Shown here piece after piece: positions 33,188 to 44,229 of a stretch of 64,000 nt of DNA (position 1 is the first letter of the stretch; each line of letters starts with the position of its first letter). Both the position numbers and the translations under genes were made by a program. This stretch comes from Aquatica leii (Eukaryota > Arthropoda > Insecta > Coleoptera > Lampyridae), in assembly GCA_035610365.1 (NCBI GenBank), contig CM069437.1, positions 58,676,093 through 58,740,092 on the forward strand, written 5' to 3'. The notes beneath the pieces were generated by a model. The model was not told the origin of the DNA, ran no database searches, and saw nothing but the letters and a program-made list of their open reading frames with translations.

Positions 33188-35694
33188 AGCATCAAAGTTT
33201 GTTTTTTAAATACGCCGTTTATCGCTTATTTTGCACATGGTCTCGATCAATACAAAACGTTTAAGCCCAATTAAAAACTTGGGTTTTACTTAGAGTAACT
33301 TCACATCAAAAAAGAAAAATTTTGGCTATATTTGAATGTCCCTCGTATTTCTAACATAAATAAATAAAACACTCCGGTTTTTCGGCGTATCAAAACGAGC
33401 GTATAACTAGTACACCACGGTACCTCTAAGTATTATTTTTTGCACTGCTAGATCATTTTCTATTAGTTACTACGTTTGTTTTTAAGACAATATGTTTGTT
33501 TTACTAGTCGTTAGGCGTAACTGGTCGGTAACTGATTTATTTGCCATTCTAGAACGGTAAATACAGAACAAGTAACGTGTAGTCGTGGATGCGACCGACA
33601 AATTATATACCAACAATTATGACACACACACAAAAATGAATAAAAATGTTATTTTGAAGTTTATTAAGATAATGTAGTAAGATTATGGAAAAATGTTTAA
33701 ATCGTGCTAAAAATAACATGTGTCACAAACATTAAAGGTTCTACCGGTCTTAGACAATATTGGAAACTTTAACCGCTAAAAAGTCTTTACTGTTCTTAAT
33801 ACTTAATATACTATTTTAAATTACAAAACATTTATTGGGCTCAACTACCAAAAGTAGTCGCATGTTTCTAAAAAAAAATTGTGTCTTTTATAGAGAGTTA
33901 AGTCTCACACAAGAGCTATTTAGCCTGTATCACATGTTATTATTTATGTATTTTCTAAAAGTAAATGTTTTAATAAAAACTTACGGCGTACTGTTTGCGC
34001 ACTTTGCTGTTTGTAAAACGTTTAATTTTTATTTAACATTTACAGAAGGGGGCCGCAAACGCGACGCGCTTTCATTTACATTTTTTACGTCGCTGTGAAC
34101 GGTCGCTTTTGTTAAGACGCTATACGTTACATTGTAAATAATTCTTTTTTCTATTTAATTTTTATCGTTGCGTTGGTTAATTTTATTACGTTTGTGACTA
34201 ATATGCCGTTGCAAAATTGTTCAGTTACTAGCAAAAAATTTTAATTAAGTTAGCGTTCGCAGGTAATTAAGATGCGTCGGTTATATTGCTTTCAATACAT
34301 TTAAAAAAATTTTAGCGAGTTTCTTAGGGCTTTGAAAGGGCTTTTCCAATGGTATTAATCAGCGAAAATCATAATTTTCTTGTAAATGATGATACTTGCC
34401 TAGTAACCTCTAAAAACCGTTTTATTGGAGTCAATGGTTCACACCTGTAAATCCCACCTTATCTCTAGAATTAATTGATGGCGATAGATGACTCGAGCTC
34501 CATTCTAAATTGTTCTTGACGTAACGTATAGTGAAAATTCTTAATTGAATTTAATTATCTAATTATCTATTCTACTTTAAGCATGTTTTAAATTTGAATT
34601 CACTGTACCATTTATTCTAGTTTGTAATTATCAAGAATCTAATTGTAAATCATACTAAACCATTTTTACTTTCAGTCGTAAATTTAAAAGATCTTTAGCT
34701 TTATTATTACAATTGTTTTGATCAAGCTGACGTTATACTATTCAAGTCTCTGGACTGTTTGAAAGTAATCAAGATCAGATTTAGACACATAACGCCGTAC
34801 ATGTAAGCTTACATACTACGCAGGTCTCGTCTATAAAATAATAAGAAGTAGCAAATGTTTTATTACATCTTACAAAGAACTTCGGTGAGGTTAGTTTTTT
34901 TGTACTCATGTTAATCATTGGTATTAATTAAATTTGTCGACGATTATTTTGTTTGCGACTGCATGTAAACAAAATAGTTTATCAATTATGTTGGGAGTTA
35001 CGGTGATTGTTAATTATTCTATTTAATATTTAATCTTTTAAATTATTATTACTCTGTTAATATAAACTTATAAGTATTACATGTTATCGTTAGATAGAAT
35101 TATATACGCTTGTTATGTTGCTTTTGATGTTTTTTTTGGCTTTATTCTATTTGCGTCGTAGTGGGTTTAGACGTATGCTTGGTATCTCCGAGTCGAGGTT
35201 CTTATTAGTACAAGGGGTGGCGCCTAATTTTTCTTTTTTTATTATTATTATTTCTCAAGCATGCCCACTCACCTGCGACGATTAAAACGTTTATATACGT
35301 TCAAAGTTTGGCCGCATCCGGGGTGACGCGCACATGTTACGAAAAAACCCCTGATATGGGTAGATTATAAAAATTATTTGTTTTTCTAATTTGCCACTTT
35401 TTAATAAGCAATCTACATAAAATATTAAGAATAAATCTTATAAAGTGTATCTACACATGCAGAGTTTTTTTAATATTTTAAAGAATTGTTTATATTCTTA
35501 AGACTTGCTTTAAATAAATATGTATAACATTATGAAAGAAAAGTGTCTGTCATTGCAAACCTACCTGTCCACCATAGTTAATACTAGTTTAAAAACTACT
35601 TCGATACTCTTAGCTCTTACATGTATTATACTATTTTTTCAAAAAGATGTTTAATAGGCGTGAAAATTTTTACGAAAAAATTAGAATTAAAATC
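33188..35694. other. Long stretch without recognised genes
   Basis: Only AT-rich ORFs (for example 33835-34098) without motif. 35200-35340 holds a GC-richer patch (GGGGTGGCGCCTAATTTTTC) of unknown nature. Confidence 0.45.
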
Positions 35695-36160
35695 CCGGTT
35701 ATTAGTCATTTATCAAAAACACGCCCCCTAGCAACCGTAACCCAATCAGGGTCGAGCTTAACCATCCGTGACGATCTTTTTCCTTTAAATACGAAGACTA
35801 TTTCTTCTTAAGTCACTTCTACGGAGTTTAGAATCTGGCTTGGTTCACAAGTTGATTACCTAACTCGGTAGTGGTTCTTTGTTAGATTTTCGTTTGCTTT
35901 TTCAGGTTATCGTTTTCTTTCTTACCTTTTCAGAGTTTAGGTTATGGCTTGTTTCACAAGTGGATAACCTACCTTTTGAGAAGTTCTTAGTTAGATTTCG
36001 ATTGCTTGTTTGAGTTTTGCGATTTATCTCACACCCTGATGAAGCCCCTTACGAAATTGGGCAAAACGTTAGCAGCTTCGGTTGCAACTATGACACGGTC
36101 CAAACCCGGAAGACATTCTAATGTTAGTATAAAACGTTGTATTCAACTCGTTCTTGTCTA
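35695..36160 (+). repeat. PLE-3 terminal repeat, solitary copy
   Basis: Matches 41315-41745 (+) and 40650-40940 (-): CAACCGTAACCCAATCAG, TTAGAATCTGGCTTGGTTCA, CAAGTTGATTACCTAAC. Within it 36036-36067 reads CTGATGA, A, GCCC, loop, GGGC, AAAAC, a hammerhead-like core whose GAAAC box is AAAAC. It also has an internal duplication (about 35820-35885 against 35930-35990). Confidence 0.75.
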
Positions 36161-36559
36161 TAAATTGGACGTTTTTTTCTCTTGAGGACTTTAAACCTTC
36201 GTACTCTGGTTTAAAAATGCCCTCTTGGGGGAAAAAAGCGTCCAATTTACATAGGAACTTGTTGAAGAAACTACTATAGTTCTCTAGTGTACCATACGCA
36301 ATAAATTTTGTAGTTTGTAAAGTAACGATTTTTTCAAAAATAAAAGCTTTTTGTCAAAATATGTGTTTTTTAATACTAGTGAAAAAATCGTTATTAAACA
36401 TATTCAATTTTATTGTAAAAAAATATATATTACAAAAAAACTTTGAAACAGAAATACCACTTAGGACAAACTGCTCCAGGCAAGTATGTTTGCTAGCCGT
36501 AGAATAACTGCACACAGCTTCAGCCGAGGCACTTCGGCCGAGCGCATTAAAAGGTTAAA
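36161..36559. other. Non-coding spacer
   Basis: No recognised feature. The right part probably belongs to the gypsy relic's pol or LTR region but is too decayed to read. Confidence 0.4.
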
Positions 36560-38352
36560 GACATTGTTCTTCATCATCATCCAAATGAAAACCATACTTC
36601 TTTATAACGTCCATTCCCATGATAACTTTTTCTGTAATGTCGGCTATTAGTACTTCATTCTCCAAACCAATGGTCACTGTACTGTTACTGTTCCAATAAC
36701 ATCTTAGGACGAATGTTAATCTTTGTCACTTCCGTGTCAATTAGTAACAACACTTTGACCATTGATCTTGCCATTGAGATAAATGTTGTGCAATTGATTT
36801 ATAGACGATGTTATTTGAATAGTGATCTCCAGTACATGATTAGATGAAGCTAACTTTTGTCTCTTTTGGTTACCTCGTTCTAGATCAAGCGTTCTTCTTG
36901 TTTTCTTCTTAAATTTAGCACAATGTCGTCGTACTTGGACTATTTAAACGCAGTTCAAAGTCTTCACTTTTCTTTCTCGTCGCGCTATTTCCTCAATGCT
37001 TTCTAGTGTCTCCGCGGGTAATTTTGCAGCACAGCAAAGTTTGTGACCGTTTTGCTGTTTTAAACTCTGAGTCGTGGGTTAAAGCTTCATCCAATGTCGT
37101 GTTTGGTCTAGCTAACCGTAGAGTCTGTTGCGTTTCGCTGTCTCGGAGGTCGTTCACAAAGGTTTGAATAGTCAATTGTTTCAAGACGGTATTTGGTGCT
37201 CTAGGATACGCAAGCCGTGTTAATCTGGCAAAATCTTAAAATCGTTCCGCAGCTTTTTGAATACGGTTTTTTATTTATGCTTGGTACACCTGTTGAAATA
37301 AGCATCTCCATATGTCTTTTCTAAACGTGAAATTAAGAGTTCGTAATTTCCTTAGAAGTAATCAGAAACGGTCTTTAAACTGTTTATGGGAGGTTAACCA
37401 TAGAACTTGACCACCAAAATTTGGAGGTAGAATCTTAAACTTGTGCGTGGTTTCTTCTCGATAATTCATTAAATCTTTGCTTGTGACACTTTTTTTACCA
37501 TGACTATCGATTTGGTTCATTCTTTTTTTAAGCAGTATCATTCTTCTTTTAATTTATCATATATTGCTTCGATTTTGTTTTCTAAAACTATGCATATTTC
37601 TTTTCTTAAATTTAACACATCTGCTGGAGTTGTAACGTGATTTTTTTTGCGTTCTTTTACACTGCGCGGCAGTTCGTATGTGGCCTGTAAAGCCTCTTTT
37701 AGGGTGGATTTGCTTTTAGGTGAAATTTAGCGTTATCTGATCTTCTTTTGCTACCCGGACTAGAACAGGATTTTTCTTTTATTTATGGACACAATTATGC
37801 ATCTAATTTATTACTTTCAAGTCTATTGGATCTATATACATTAGCGTAGTGTGTCTACTATAATCTCCTAAAATAATATTTTTTTTGGTAGCACATGCGA
37901 GCTATTAAAAATGGTGGCGGAATGTTACTTATCAGCTATGGAAAACTGCAAACTTGCGCGTGGTTTTACTCAATTTAAACCAGAAAGTTCGGTTGCCTCT
38001 TGCACAATTTTAATTTGATTTTCTGTTAGTTCGTACTTCTTCTTTTAAACTTCTAGAATTTACTTATACTTTTTCTTCTATTTTCAGAGTATTTTCTAAT
38101 AATTTTTCTTCAACTTTTGTAAGACTTTTCTTCTATTTTTCAAAAATCATCATCCATTTTTTTAATATCATTGTCAAAATCTATTACTTTAGAAACTTCA
38201 AACAAATACCAATTAATGCCTATTACGCTCTCTTTCAAATGTTTGCAAAGTCCTTGTAATACAATTTGAGTACCATTTATTTCCAAATTACGTTCTTCTA
38301 GTTTTCTTTTTAAATCTGCTATTTTTAAATCACAAAATTTTTTTGTCGCCAT
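36560..38352 (-). pseudogene. Second Ty3/gypsy relic: SAP-Gag and protease
   Basis: ATG at 38352 opens MATKKFCDLKIADLKRKLEE, a SAP domain at the Gag N-terminus (38352-38140). After a decayed middle, 37450-37250 gives the capsid (KFKILPPNFGGQVLWL..) with stops. 37184-36993 gives QTFVNDLRDSETQQTLRLAR, typical of the late capsid. 36800-36690 gives YLNGKING, then after a frameshift VLLLIDTEVTKINI, the active-site strand of a retropepsin where the usual DTG is DTE. Reverse transcriptase and integrase were not seen. A different subfamily from the 26.6-29.6 kb element, judged by a different Gag N-terminus. Confidence 0.75.
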
Positions 38353-38556
38353 TGTTCGTTTACTTATTATTATTGTAATCTATAGCACTGAATTTTAAGG
38401 ACGACTGATTTTTATTGTTAAATTAAATAAACAGGTGTAACGAACTGGAACAGTTTAGTACACAAACACAATCGAGTTACGAACTTATCAGTTGTTTATT
38501 TACAGAATATCTACGTTTTATCAACGGTTTTCAATTAGCGCACACCTGTCACCAAT
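38353..38556 (-). other. Leader of second gypsy relic
   Basis: Between the Gag ATG and the LTR. The sequence next to the LTR end (minus: ATTGGTGACAGGTGTGCG) is where a primer-binding site should be. Confidence 0.4.
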
Positions 38557-38900
38557 TGTAACGAATTTAAAAAATAAATTTATTTAAATTATTATTAAAT
38601 ATAACTAACGATATTTAAAAATATATATCTTGTTAATAATTTATATATGACTATGATTTAATATTTACAAGTACTTTTTGCGATAAGTTTCAATTTTTGT
38701 TTATCTACATTTATTTTTATTTTCACTTGATGCACCTTTATTTATATTAGCACACGCGCTAAACATTTTATTTATTTAGACCGGCACAGTGTTAACATTT
38801 CCGACTTCTGACTAGAATCGATTAAATCAAACCTCTTTTGCCTCAAACCTCAAACGCTTTATCGGCTTCGAGAACGTTCCGGTAATCACCTCAAATTATC
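38557..38900 (-). repeat. Probable 5' LTR portion of second gypsy relic
   Basis: On the minus strand the LTR would end TTCGTTACA at 38557. A TGTAACG start on the plus strand fits the TG..CA rule. The outer limit is uncertain and the second LTR was not found, so only the inner boundary is supported. Confidence 0.35.
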
Positions 38901-40649
38901 TTGAATGTTCTAAAAGCTTCTATGCGTTTTAAATCTATTAAGTTGTATGTTATTTTCTGAATGTAATTTGTTAACAAAACAAAAGACTTGATTCTTAAAG
39001 TATTAATTAACACTTTTCAGTAAATTAATTAATGCATGTTTTATTAGTTTCAACTTTCCCGCAGTAATAAAATGTAAAAACCTGTGTAAATAAATTAAAA
39101 AAGCACAGCTTTTGAAACGCTTTTTTATACATACATAAGTATTCTGAATATAAATTGTATGAAAGCTTTCAGTCAATAAAGTTAATACTCAGTTTCAAAT
39201 TAAAAAAGAAAGTTTGATTCGACCAAATTCTAAATAGTTTTTCTTGTTACATAAACGTATATGAAACAAAAAGAAACAAAACGAATACAAAAGTTTTAAT
39301 GAAAAAATAAATGTTGAATTACAATGATTGATTGTAAGCAACTTTAATTTTCTTAAAAAACGTTTTTAGTTATTTAAAAAGCTCTACGAAACAATTTTAG
39401 TAAATACAAAAAAAGTGTATACTAACACAACGTTTCGTATACATTTGAAAGTTCATGAGATAGAAATTTGGAAAACCAATACTTACAATTTTAATTCTGT
39501 ATTTTCTTACAACTCCATAATAGTACTAGATATTAAATTATTAACAAAATTAAATTATTGAGTGAGTGCTAAATAGCAAGATAATCAAAATAATACCGTG
39601 ATAATGACAATACGGACGATAATTACAAAAGCTGAAATATATACTAATTTCTTTTTACGTATAGTTGTCTGTAAAAAACATGCATTTGGTGCAATAGTAA
39701 GAAGATATTAGAATTAATCAATAACCCGATCGTCTGTAACAAAGACCTGTGCTATTAAGGTAACACCACCTTTTCTTATTCTCTGGGAATAACTCACGGC
39801 AAATAAATTTAGTTGTAAAATATTAACATACAAATTATATAAGTATTATTTCTGTTTTATGTATTCTTTGTATATTTATTTGTTCTAAATTTTTGCGCAA
39901 ATGTTGGCCGAACTTCATCAACTAGATCTAGTCGAAAAAATTCGCAATTGCTGAATCTTTTGTTCCGTGTTTAGATTTACTCTACATGCTTGTGCATTGA
40001 TGTGGGCGAGCATCTGTAACTTTAATTTCGTCTTAGTGCCTTTTTTAGTTTTAGAATCTTCACAAATAGTACTGGCTGACTGTCGTAAGTATTTACTAAC
40101 CCCACCGCTCTCCGACTACTACAAAGCTGCCGTTGCTTTACCATTATATTTTTTTTGTAGTCTAAGCACTTTCAGTCCAGTCCTTGTCACAATTCTTTAA
40201 ACTACTGTTTAAAAAAACAACAAAAAATAAACATAAACACATACAGTTGTGGATACCAAATAGTAGAAAAGTTAATTCTTTATGTCAAATGTTGTGACAA
40301 ACGAATTAAAATAAGTTTGAAAATATAAGTTGCGGAACGCCGTTTATGACTTTTTTGTACAGTATCTCAGCAAATACAAAACCTTTTTAAAAAACACTTT
40401 AAAAGTTCTGTTATTGTTGGTACTGTACATGTTTTAAGTTAAATAACGAGCTAATTTCTTTCTTATTCATTCAAAATTTTGTCAAATTTATTTAATCTAG
40501 CAAATAGTCTTATATATCGATTGTGATTTTAAATTTTTGCAAAAAATTTTTTTCCTTAGCTTTTTTTTATATACGTGAATTTGACTGTACTTAAAATTTT
40601 ATCATAATTTGTCTAAACTAAATTTGTCTGAACATAGGAAAGCAGTTCA
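38901..40649. other. AT-rich stretch without genes
   Basis: No motif; ORF 39967-40200 is unrecognised and probably chance. Confidence 0.45.
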
Positions 40650-40940
40650 GATAAGACAGTTCGTACTATCAGTATTTGAATCGCGAAGCTTTCCACGACA
40701 GGAATCTATACTAAGATGAGAACGTCTTCCGGGTTTGGACCATGTCATTGTTGTACCTAAAGTTGCTAACGTTTTGCCCATTTTTGTAAGGGGCTTCATT
40801 AGGGCGTGAGAGATAACGAAGAACTCAAACAAGCAACCGAAATCTAACAAAAAACTTCTGAAAAGTTTGGTAATCAACTTTTGAACCAAGCCAGATTCTA
40901 AACTCTGAAAAAGTAAGAAAGAAAACTATAAACTTGAAAA
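40650..40940 (-). repeat. PLE-3 terminal repeat, inverted copy
   Basis: Reverse complement of about 41500-41715, with the hammerhead-like region (minus: CTAATGAAGCCCC..GGGCAAAAC). It lies immediately upstream of, and opposite to, the PLE-3 endonuclease, an inverted arrangement known for Penelope-like terminal repeats. Confidence 0.75.
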
Positions 40941-40959
40941 AAAATCTCTCAGATTCTTC

Positions 40960-41285
40960 CTTCTTCCAAAGACAAACTTTTTACACTTTCATCGCAAGGT
41001 GTATACCGAATTTCTTGTTCATGTGGTTTATTCTACATTGGTGAAACCAGTCTTTCCATCATTACTCGCATTTCAGAATATGATCGTTGTATGAGACAAA
41101 GGCATACTCTTAAGTCTGCGGTTGCTGAACATCAGTTTACTACAGGTCACAAGATAGATTTTGATAACGTTTCGGTGATGCCAAATCTCCATTCTTTTTC
41201 AATAGGAAATTTCGAGAAAGCATAAAAATCATCAAACACCCTTAATAACTTCAATCGTGACCATGGTTTTGAGTCCCTTCTTTGG
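40960..41285 (+). pseudogene. PLE-3 GIY-YIG endonuclease
   Basis: The plus frame reads SSQGVYRISCSCGLFYIGET, giving the GVY and YIG strands of a GIY-YIG nuclease. Then come SLSIITRISEYDR with the conserved Arg region, KSAVAEHQFTTGHKIDF (the H-containing block typical of Penelope), and a stop at 41223 followed by residual frame. The reverse transcriptase part is missing. This domain nicks target DNA for Penelope retrotransposition. Confidence 0.8.
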
Positions 41286-41314
41286 CTCTTGGTCATTAAC
41301 TCCCCGCCCCCCCC

Positions 41315-41745
41315 CCCTTTCAACCGTAACCCAATCAGAGTCGAGCTTAACCCGCTGTAACAATACTTCTTCTTTATATACGGAGACTATTGAATCTTAA
41401 GTCACTTCTATGAAGTTTAAAATCTGGTTTGGTTCACAAGTTGATTACTTAACTCTGCAGTGTTTCTTTGCTAGATTTGCTTTTTCAAGTTTATCGTATT
41501 CTTTCTTACCTTTTCAGAGTTTAGAATCTGGCTTGGTTCACAAGTTGATTACCTAACTTTTGAAAAGTTTGTAGTTAGATTTCGGTTGCTTGTTTGAGTT
41601 CTTCGATTTCTCTCACGCCTTGATGAAGTCCTTTATAAAAGTGGGCAAAACGTTGGCAGCTTCGGTTACAACAATAACACGGTCCAAACTTAGAAGACGT
41701 TCTCATCTTAGCATTTGAATCGTCTACGAGTCATAAATAAAAGAA
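41315..41745 (+). repeat. PLE-3 3' terminal repeat
   Basis: Follows the endonuclease after a poly-C tract (41303-41319). Includes the hammerhead-like region near 41618-41652, with TTGATGA in place of CTGATGA and GGGCAAAAC. Confidence 0.75.
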
Positions 41746-42751
41746 GATATTAAACACTAAGCATTTTACTAGATCAATTATTTGGAAAGCATTGGTACAA
41801 GTTTCTAATTGACGTGAACCTTATCTGGAATAGCTTACTTTGTCGAAGAGAGAGGTGGGCTTAGATAGAAGCTAAATTAGTAAGATGATAAGGAGATATT
41901 TTGCGTTTGATAATTAAATTACATGTTACATTTAGGTTATATAACTTGTCATGTCATAAAGAAATAGTATATTGTTTTATTAGGATTAAAAGTGGCATTT
42001 TTTTGCCAAGCAAATTTTGCACTTACTAGGCGAAGCGAAGCGTATATTCGAATGAAACATGCAAATCGCTCTAACCGAAATCACTCATTTAACTATTAAT
42101 TTGTGCTTTGAATTTATTAGGTATAATAGAATAATATAATTGAGACAATAAAACAAAGAAGGTAAGTATCGATGTAGTGATGGACACTTTGTCAAACATT
42201 AGTCGCCATATTGGTAATTGAGTTTATTTGTGATTTTTTGTGGTGCAATTTGTTGAAAACTTTATAAAAATAGAATCTAACGAAGATTTAGGTGTACCTA
42301 AGGAGATACAGGACTGTGCAAAAGTACCAAGTTTTAATTTAAATAATTACTTTTCATACTAGGATTAAAAGTGACAACTTTAGCTCCTACGATTAAAAGT
42401 GAATACTTCTGTTGCTAAGATACAATTTTTTTTCTTTCAGTAAGAAAAACGTTAACTTTAGAGACTCCTGACAATAGAAAAATGTCATAATTTTGTAACG
42501 GTTGGAGAAAAAGTAGTTTATTTATTGAAAAGTTTGATATTTTTTGTTATACTGTTTAAAAAAAAAACACGTTAAGGTCACCACTGTGCGGATTTAGTGG
42601 TGGAGAAATATCGATAGTTGCTTTCAAACTAGCATCAAAATTTTTAAGGAAATTGTGCGCGTTTTTTGTTCTTTATCAAGAATTAATAATAAACTAAAAG
42701 TTACACTTTTTTTGTAAACTAATTTTTATACTTTTGTTAAAAAGTTAAACA
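41746..42751. other. Spacer left of hAT element
   Basis: Non-coding; GATTAAAAGTG recurs three times (near 41984, 42364, 42398) for no reason I can name. Confidence 0.4.
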
Positions 42752-43152
42752 CAGTCCCGCGCCGTACATAAGGGCAAAGTGGTTGTGGTGCACGACGGCG
42801 CCGAAAAGCCACAAAAATCAAAAGTAAAAAAAGATAAAGCAACAAACAACATTATCTGAAAAAAAAGTTTATATTGATAAAGAAACCAGTAAAGAATTGC
42901 TAGTTATTACATTATTTTTTATTTTTTAATTTTTACTTTTTGAGACAAGGGAACCGAATTACTTCTCGAAAATAATATATTTTCCAAATGAGAGTACGCA
43001 TTTATTCGATCGAATACGTAACATGATAACATGAATTGTGTGAACTCAAACAAATCTGATTTTATTCATGTTTGAGCTTGAAATTTGGCTTGCAACTAGT
43101 TAACGAGCTAACAAGCGTTTTTTCCTGTCTGAGCTTGCAATGTACGAAACTT

Positions 43153-43560
43153 TATATATTTAAGCGCTGCGTCGGTCGCGATTTCATTGGGATAAAGATA
43201 ACTGCTTTTGAACCTTAGTTTTACAGACTTTATAGTGATGTGTTTTGTGTTGTGAATTAAGGTGAGTTCATCTAAAATTTATTTTTTATTTTAGATTTAT
43301 TAAAACATTAAAAACCAAAAACTTGCATCTCAAAAATCCTTTTATATTTGATTATATAAACATTATTGTTAATTAAAGTAAATTCAAACAAAATAATTGA
43401 TAAGCACTAATATTATTATTTATAAAAATTTATACATTTTTAAATAACTTGAAATAAATGATGTTGAGAAAATACTTTCGAGTTTGAGACGTCGAAACGT
43501 TTCCATTTTTCATGAATAATGTGTTAATTTGTTTACTTACGTATTAATTTCTTTACAGTA
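43153..43560 (+). promoter_or_regulatory. hAT promoter, leader exon and intron
   Basis: TATATAT at 43153-43159 is followed by a leader. Then a donor AAG|GTGAGT (43262) and an acceptor TTTACAG (ending 43558) lie just upstream of ATG 43567. This fits a 297-bp 5' leader intron of the transposase gene. Confidence 0.5.
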
Positions 43561-43566
43561 TACAGG

Positions 43567-44121
43567 ATGTCAGAAAAAAAGAAGAAATTGTCTAGATACT
43601 AAAATTTGCTGAATAAAAGAAAAAGAGAGGAAGTACTGGAAAACCATGTCAAAATTACGCATTTTTCTTCAAAACTTGAGTCTACTTTGCCAAATATTAA
43701 TAACAATAATAAATAACACAGCTGAATCCCAATATTCTGAATTTGTACTTAAAACAACTATCAGCAGCTGACAAAAAACTAATTTTCTAGAAAGCAAGTT
43801 ATCAACATCTTCAATTTCTGCTGATAATGAGAAAATATGAGTCAACTTTGGAAAGATGCTGCACTATGGCCAAAGAAATTACGTCCTGATAATATTCAAA
43901 AATTCGTAGAACGTGGCCCTGCTCATTATCAACACAAAAAGGATATTTATCCGAGAGATAGTTTGGAGCCCGGGCGTAAGTTTTCCAAAAGTTACTTCAT
44001 TAGAATTTTACCGAACAAAGAAAAATTGAGCGTTTTTGGTTGTTGTATTCCGAAACAAATAAATTCACTTTACTGCTTCTGTTGCAAATTTTTTAATGAC
44101 AGCGATTTGAAATCTGTTCGC
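43567..44121 (+). pseudogene. hAT transposase, N-terminal zf-TTF part
   Basis: ATG 43567 opens MSEKKKKLSRY, then a stop. From 43837 the frame is open: DAALWPKKL, GRKFSKSYFIRILPN and YCFCCKFFND, which is the zf-TTF domain (C-x-C-C cluster) of ZMYM1-like hAT transposases. The frame is cut by the LINE at 44121/44122. The split codon context continues exactly at 48852. Confidence 0.85.
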
Positions 44122-44229
44122 TACATTATTATTATTATTTTACTTAGGGGAGGTCCCAATATGGTACCGGCACCGCGATTTGTAGGTCTATTGTGCTCCC
44201 CGATGTTTTCTACCCTTCTAGAATACTTG

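Noticed and set aside
33835-34098. 87-codon ORF (+)
   Set aside because: AT-rich, no motif; likely chance.
39967-40200. 77-codon hydrophobic ORF (+)
   Set aside because: No recognisable family; Phe/Leu-rich from T-rich DNA.
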